64,000 bases of DNA from Neckera pumila (taxonomy: Eukaryota > Streptophyta > Bryopsida > Hypnales > Neckeraceae), in the NCBI GenBank assembly GCA_963969595.1, contig OZ018415.1, positions 23,689,782 through 23,753,781 on the forward strand, written 5' to 3'. The position numbers and the translations under genes were made by a program. Positions 59,196 to 64,000 of the stretch are shown in pieces. The notes beneath the pieces were generated by a model. That model did not search any database, was not told where the DNA came from, and saw only the letters and a program-made list of their open reading frames with translations. Each line of letters starts with the position of its first letter. Positions within the stretch are counted from its first letter, which is position 1.

Positions 59196-59625
59196 CCTCT
59201 TGTTTTGATTTGCTATCTGATCATATACATTATGTTTAAAAACCAGATCAACACGGGATGATACCCTACGGGGTTCCACTTTTTTTTTTGTAGTTTTTGG
59301 CCAATTAGGAGCTAGTTTAGAAAACACTAGAGTAGAGAAAAAACCCAGTTAGGAGCTAATTTAGAGAAATTAGAGTAGAAAGCCCAGTTACAAAGCTAGT
59401 TAGGAACCCAAAGATAGAAGTCCAATATAACTCAGTTAGGAATTAGAGTTTCAAGGTCCACCTGTAATTAAAGAAATAAAAGAGAAGGGGGAAGGGAATC
59501 AATGCCTCCACGTTACACCTACACACACACACGTTATTATTCTCACTAGGGTTGTCAGGACATCCAGATGCCTGAACATACGTCCAGGGTCCTGGGACGC
59601 TGGCCCCTAGACATCCTTGGGCATT
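59196..59625. other. No gene recognised
   Basis: AT-rich DNA with a local repeat of gttaggagctaatttagaaa (about 59310-59370). Confidence 0.35.
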
Positions 59626-59950
59626 CAGTCAAATCTCAACCGCTCGTCCAGTGGACGATCGGACGGGGGGTTGGGAAGTTGGATGGGCCTTCGGACGGAG
59701 GGTTGGAGGTTGGACGTGCCTTCGGACAAGCGATCAAAGGATTTAAGGCCTTCAAATGTCTGGTTGGAGGTCAGACGGGCCTTTGAAAAGGCGGTTGGAG
59801 GTCGGACGGGTCTTTGGACTGGCGGTCCGAGGTTGGACGGGATGTTTGAGGTCGGATGGGCATTTGGACCGGCGGTCGGAGGTGGGACAAGAAAGCGGGA
59901 GTTCAAATGGGCATTTGGACGGGCGGAAGGGGGAGGTCGGACGACTGTTC
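59626..59950 (+). repeat. G-rich minisatellite, ggtcGGACGGGc type
   Basis: Degenerate units of about 30-35 bp are built of ggttggaggtcggacgggcc and tttggac(c/g)ggcg, around nine units. Long open frames on both strands here come from the repeat. The same decamer theme occurs at 63640-63925. Confidence 0.8.
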
Positions 59951-59971
59951 AAATTTTGTGGGTATTTTGGT

Positions 59972-60912
59972 TTAACCTCTAAAAAATCATTTGTCCCCTC
60001 GGGGGACAAATTAGATTCAGACAGGTTTTTACTCTCTCAATTTTTGTGTTATTTTATGGGATTTTTTAAGCTTGTGTATTTTTGCGAGAGCTTCGTGTGT
60101 ATACAATTTTTATTTTAATTGATGCCCGGGAGCAAAAGTTATGGCTCAATAACTCAATAAGCAAAAATGGAGTTTTCACGGGCCGCACCTAAAAAATCAT
60201 AGAAATCAAAATAATTTTTTATTCAATTTTTTTCCTGAAAGAGTATATTTTTGTCTATATGTGAGAATTTGTTTCATTCAATTTGGACTAATTATGAGAA
60301 AGTAATGGACAATCTTAATTTTTTGGGCAATTTAACCATCTTCTTCAAAAAATAACTTATAGAATTCATTTTCTAATGTAAATTTTATAATTTTTGAAAA
60401 AAAATTATTAATTAAGGTTAGATGTTTTTGCTAAAACAATTTGACCATTGGAATTATTATAATTCAATTCCATCTAAAAGCTATTAACAATTTAGTTTTT
60501 TTATCAATCTTGAATCCACATCTTTTTAACAATTATTTTATGAGTGAAAATGAAGTGTTTTTTTCCCTAAATTTTTGTGGTAAATTCTTAAATAGAACTA
60601 CAAAATATACATAAGTAGAAAATGAAAATTAGTAGTGCAAAAAAATTGAACTAAAAAGATTCAAAGCCAAAAAATCTAGTCAAACAAGGTGTAAAAGAAC
60701 TTGTTTGCTTTGCTTTAGATTCATATATCTTACAATGTACAAGGTCAAAGTTTCTAAAATTTCTTCCATGTATTAATATACTAGTCAAGTATAAGACCTT
60801 ACGATTGGATATGAAAAAAAAAAAAAATTTAAAGTTCTTCTCTTTTTGCAATAAAAATGACAGGTTTGAGTGGCTTTTGATAGGAAAATCACCTTGGTCC
60901 TTTAGGGGTTAA
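59972..60912 (+). mobile_element. TTAA-flanked TIR element, copy I (type 1)
   Basis: It starts TTAA-CCTCTAAAAAATC, then the perfect subterminal palindrome TTTGTCCCCTCGGGGGACAA, and ends CTTGGTCCTTTAGGGG-TTAA (941 bp). It is nearly the mirror of copy D (gatgcccgggagcaaaagtt; aaaatgacaggtttgagtgg). No transposase ORF is present. Confidence 0.9.
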
Positions 60913-61835
60913 AATGTAAATAGGTGATAATGGGAAAGATCTCCTTATTCCAAATGTGCACAGCTTTTGATAGCTGCAAAAGAAACATCAGACAGAGATT
61001 GAAGAGCTGTGGATCTATAATAACTACTAGAGCTACAAATACAAAACCTCACCTTCTATCATCCCGCTTGATGAAGTTTCAGTCCTAAACCCCAAACCCC
61101 AGGTTGCAGAGTGAATTGAACCTCTATGATCTCATGAAATTAGAAATTGTGCTTGAAGAAAGGAACATCAACAAGCTATTTCAGTTCACACTTCACTCTC
61201 ATGGACATACTTTGTTTTTCTACTTCAATTCTTCCTCTTCAATGTTTCTACAATATGTAGAATCTTTAAAGTTGATCACCAATTTGACAGAAGTCATCAC
61301 CATTGTTTATTTATCTTCAACCAATCAAAACAAAGGTAAGCAATTTTTGTTGCCTTCTGCAAATGACTTGGCTTTTATCTTTCTGTACTTATTATAAAAA
61401 AATGTAAACATCTTTTTGGTTTAGATATCAATGAAAACCTTCATGAAATGTATTCCATTTGCATTGTTCTATTACATGCACGCACATATGAGAAATCATA
61501 CAACTTCGTATACAATCTTATCAATCCAACATCCATCAACAAGAATTTATGCACTTTTCGTCAAAGCTAAATATATATTTCATATGGAAAAATGTTGGAG
61601 ATGATAAACAATTCTAAAACACTAGAGAATCCATAATATACATCCAATTGCATATAAACTGGCATACATTGGTGGTGCATAATACTATACAGTCCGCATG
61701 GTTTGCATACGTAAATCCTCACTTCTACATTTATTAAATACCTCTACAATTTTATAATCTATATAGTACGCTAAAGTACTAATATGAATGTCGGAAGTGT
61801 TCATCTGGTATAGGCCAGTTGTAAGAAGTAGTAAA
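60913..61835. other. No gene recognised
   Basis: AT-rich spacer. A 97-residue plus-strand ORF (61104-61397) resembles nothing I know. Confidence 0.35.
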
Positions 61836-63277
61836 TCAATTGGTAATTTTGGCCAAACTACCTTGTGAATGGACGTCTTCATTGCAAAGTCGCTCCAAGT
61901 ATTGATGAAACACCATTGCCAAATCCTCATGGCTAAACTTTGTATGTCCTTGTGTTTTCTGGTATAACTTGTGGTAGGCCACTGACATGCACTGTTTGTT
62001 GATCCTCTGAGCTATTCGACCAACCGCATATTCCTCCGATTTCCATGATAAATTGGGAATGATTTCCACATCCGCATTTCTCTTATGCAAATATGCAATA
62101 TTGGGGTCCACCCACCACCTCCTTCTCAAAGCTTCTTCCTTTTCACCTGTAGATGTGAACGGGTACAAGGATTTGGGTGGTTTGCTATGTAAGGTAGTCA
62201 AGCCCCGATTGCAAACTCCAATGTAGACCAGTGACTCGTCTTCAAGAAAACAAAACATGATGTTGTCCGCGGAAATATCATTGTGAAGATGTCTAGCATT
62301 ATGCACCGCATTCATGATGTGCAACAATGCCCATGCAAGCTCTGTGCACTTTCTCTTCCATCGACAAAGACGGAAAGCTCAAATCACCTCTTCGGATTTA
62401 GGATTTGCACAAGCCAATGCAATAGTTATGTTGTTTGCATATTGCATATCCAATATCAACATTTGCCGAAGTGTTCCACTGTTCCACCAATATGAATACC
62501 TTTCATTGTTTGTTGCATGGACTGTAGTAAACCGTATGACCATCATGTGGAATCCTCATTACCATTAATTCGTTTTGATGTTCAAATTTTGCAAGTTTTG
62601 ATGGTATGTCCTGTTGGTGCCTTGGTGGGATATCTTTGATACAAACTCCCAAAATGCAGGTATCCCAGAACATCTTTCAATTTGAACCCTACGAATTGTT
62701 GCATACCCAACCTTCATGACTTTGTCATCTTGTGAAATCATCCTTGCTGTTTCTGAAAGTGCTATGAGATGCCATCGCCCCTTCTGGAATTCCGCCATTC
62801 CCTCAATGCTCTTCCACCAAAACATTGACCCTTGCCTATTCCATGAATTAGCAAATGGATGGCACCTTTGAATAAACAAGTCTGCTTTGAGAATGACTTG
62901 TTTGAAGTTTGCATCCCCTGCATAGTGGTTCTTGCCGTATTTTTCTATAATCACCTTGGCATTCCAAAATGCATCATTCACCCTGTTTGCCAAGAATTTG
63001 AGGAAGTGCGGTTTGTCCATTTGATGACTCCATCGCAAAATCTTTAGTGCTTCTAATATCTTTTGCATCATGTTGTCTTTGAATTTCTGAACGCACTCCT
63101 CTTGATATCTAACATATTTGCTGTCCAGGGACGTTGTGGTTTTGGATTCATAAAATTTGATAGTAAATTCGATTAGAAATGCTTTGCAAGCATCCGTGGA
63201 TATTCCCTAGCTATCCTAACTTCTTCATCCTTTGACAGCACCTGCTTGCCCTTCACTCCCTTCTTCGGCCTAGGCAT
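61836..63277 (-). pseudogene. Protein-kinase-like gene relic
   Basis: The minus strand opens at 63277 with MPRPKKGVKGKQVLSKDEE, shifts frame near 63200, and continues as YQEECVQKFKDNMMQKILEA (63120-62565). It then shifts frame again and carries an in-frame TGA at 62379-62381. The last part (62327-61836) holds a kinase catalytic loop, HNDISADNIMF (H-x-D with Asn five residues on), at about 62250-62285. The usual DFG that follows is replaced (VYIGVCNRGLTT). Earlier segments (YSYWWNSGTLRQMLI, CTELAWALLHIMNAVHNARH) fit the kinase N-lobe/hinge to alpha-E region. The fusion of an unrecognised basic N-terminal domain with a divergent kinase domain is unlike ordinary plant receptor kinases. One or more of the frame changes could be small introns, but the internal stop favours a broken gene. 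Confidence 0.65.
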
Positions 63278-63578
63278 CTTACTGAATTGTATTATCAATG
63301 AATATTCAAAAGATGAAATTGGCCTTGCGGTTTCACTTCAAATCCAAAATAACACATCCGTCGTTACTTAAAAAGCCAAAAATTGAAAAAAAACGGCAAT
63401 AAGGGGGCCCCTGTAATCCGACTCTTGCCTTCCCTAAAAAAGGAGCCAATGGAGGATGAACCACCAAGCTTTCCGCTCCTCTTGCTGAACACAAGGGAGA
63501 AGGCAAGAGTAAGGGCGGTCGGGCCATCCGCTTCTCTTATACTGGTCAAACAGCCTTTTTGGGGGTTGGACTGACTCT
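63278..63578. other. Upstream flank of the kinase-like relic; no gene
   Basis: Overlapping short ORFs only. Confidence 0.35.
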
Positions 63579-63640
63579 CTGCCGTCCAATCAATTGGTCG
63601 CAAAAAGGTCGTCCGATGAAGCCGACCGATTGGACGGCAG
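63579..63640. repeat. Inverted repeat CTGCCGTCCAATC / GATTGGACGGCAG
   Basis: The left arm ctgccgtccaatcaattggt and the right arm cgaccgattggacggcag form a stem of about 18 bp with a 4-nt bulge and a 22-nt loop. It borders the G-rich array that follows. Confidence 0.7.
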
Positions 63641-63925
63641 GATCGGGTATCAGACAGGATCTCGGATGGGTTTGTTGGACGGGTTCTCGGACGGTGAGTT
63701 CCTTGGACGCAGCAGTTTTTGAACGGGTTGGTTGGATGGGGTATTGGACGGGTGGGTCGGGCGTGTTTTTGGACAGTTGATCGGGTGTTTGGTTGGACGG
63801 GTCTCGAACACTAGGTTGGACAGGTGGGTTGGATGGGTGGGTTGAACGGGTTTTCGGACGGTTCGGTTGGATGGGGTCGGACGGGTTGTTGATTGAGGTC
63901 AGAGTCGGACGGGGTTCCTAGTGGG
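63640..63925 (+). repeat. G-rich minisatellite, (c/t)GGACGGGTt type
   Basis: About twenty degenerate units of roughly 10-14 bp (ttggacgggt, ctcggacggt, ttggatgggt). It is related in theme to 59626-59950, with strong G asymmetry on the plus strand. Confidence 0.8.
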
Positions 63926-64000
63926 AAGAGATTGGAGGAACGCGGAGTGGTATCGGTTCGTTTCAAGGGTTCAAGACTTCAGGGAACTTTTTACATCAAA

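Noticed and set aside
59617..60118. ORFs of 93-121 residues on both strands near 59.6-60.1 kb
   Set aside because: They follow the G-rich minisatellite and cross into a TTAA element; no domain is visible.

Overview
This is a 64 kb piece of a nuclear plant genome. It is AT-rich, repeat-dense and intron-rich, and the only two clearly intact genes are land-plant genes with GT-AG introns. Their divergence from the flowering-plant proteins I remember suggests, without proving, a non-seed land plant (bryophyte, lycophyte or fern). I saw no bacterial operon, CRISPR array or rRNA/tRNA gene.

Layout. 1-9.9 kb: AT-rich DNA with a decayed minus-strand Ty3/gypsy polyprotein, two twin 223-bp MITEs, a large foldback element and a truncated TTAA-flanked element. 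9.9-10.8 kb: a GC-richer island without a recognised gene. 10.8-17.4 kb: nested TTAA-flanked elements, a (TTTG)n array, a 133-bp tandem repeat and another MITE. 17.8-27.6 kb: a 26-exon gene (+) for a tail-anchored protein of about 958 aa with two tandem uridine-kinase-like P-loop plus CYTH modules (TTM1/TTM2 superfamily). 28.3-32.4 kb: a three-layer nest of mobile elements. 34.7-41.4 kb: a 13-exon DEX1 orthologue (+) of about 819 aa with a Tourist-like MITE just upstream. 42-48.7 kb: more TTAA-flanked elements in other repeats. 48.9-49.9 kb: a small possible NOL7-like gene. 51-60 kb: composite repeats built from a recurring GGCGAAGCTTTGA motif and CCAGC-rich arrays, plus G-rich minisatellites. 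60-64 kb: another TTAA-flanked element, a broken protein-kinase-like gene and a second G-rich array.

Most interesting system: at least ten copies of a non-autonomous DNA-transposon family. Each has termini close to CCCCTAAAGGACC...GGTCCTTTAGGGG and is bounded by TTAA. A LINE reading frame and a second copy of a host repeat show independently that a single TTAA was the pre-insertion target. TTAA targets and CCC-starting ends are hallmarks of piggyBac-like elements, which are not usually described from land plants. Copies range from about 920 bp to a 78-bp miniature inside an intron of the TTM-like gene. No transposase is visible in the window.

The two intact genes do not obviously act together. 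The TTM-like protein should sit on a membrane facing the cytosol. DEX1 is a secretory or plasma-membrane protein needed for pollen/spore wall patterning in Arabidopsis.
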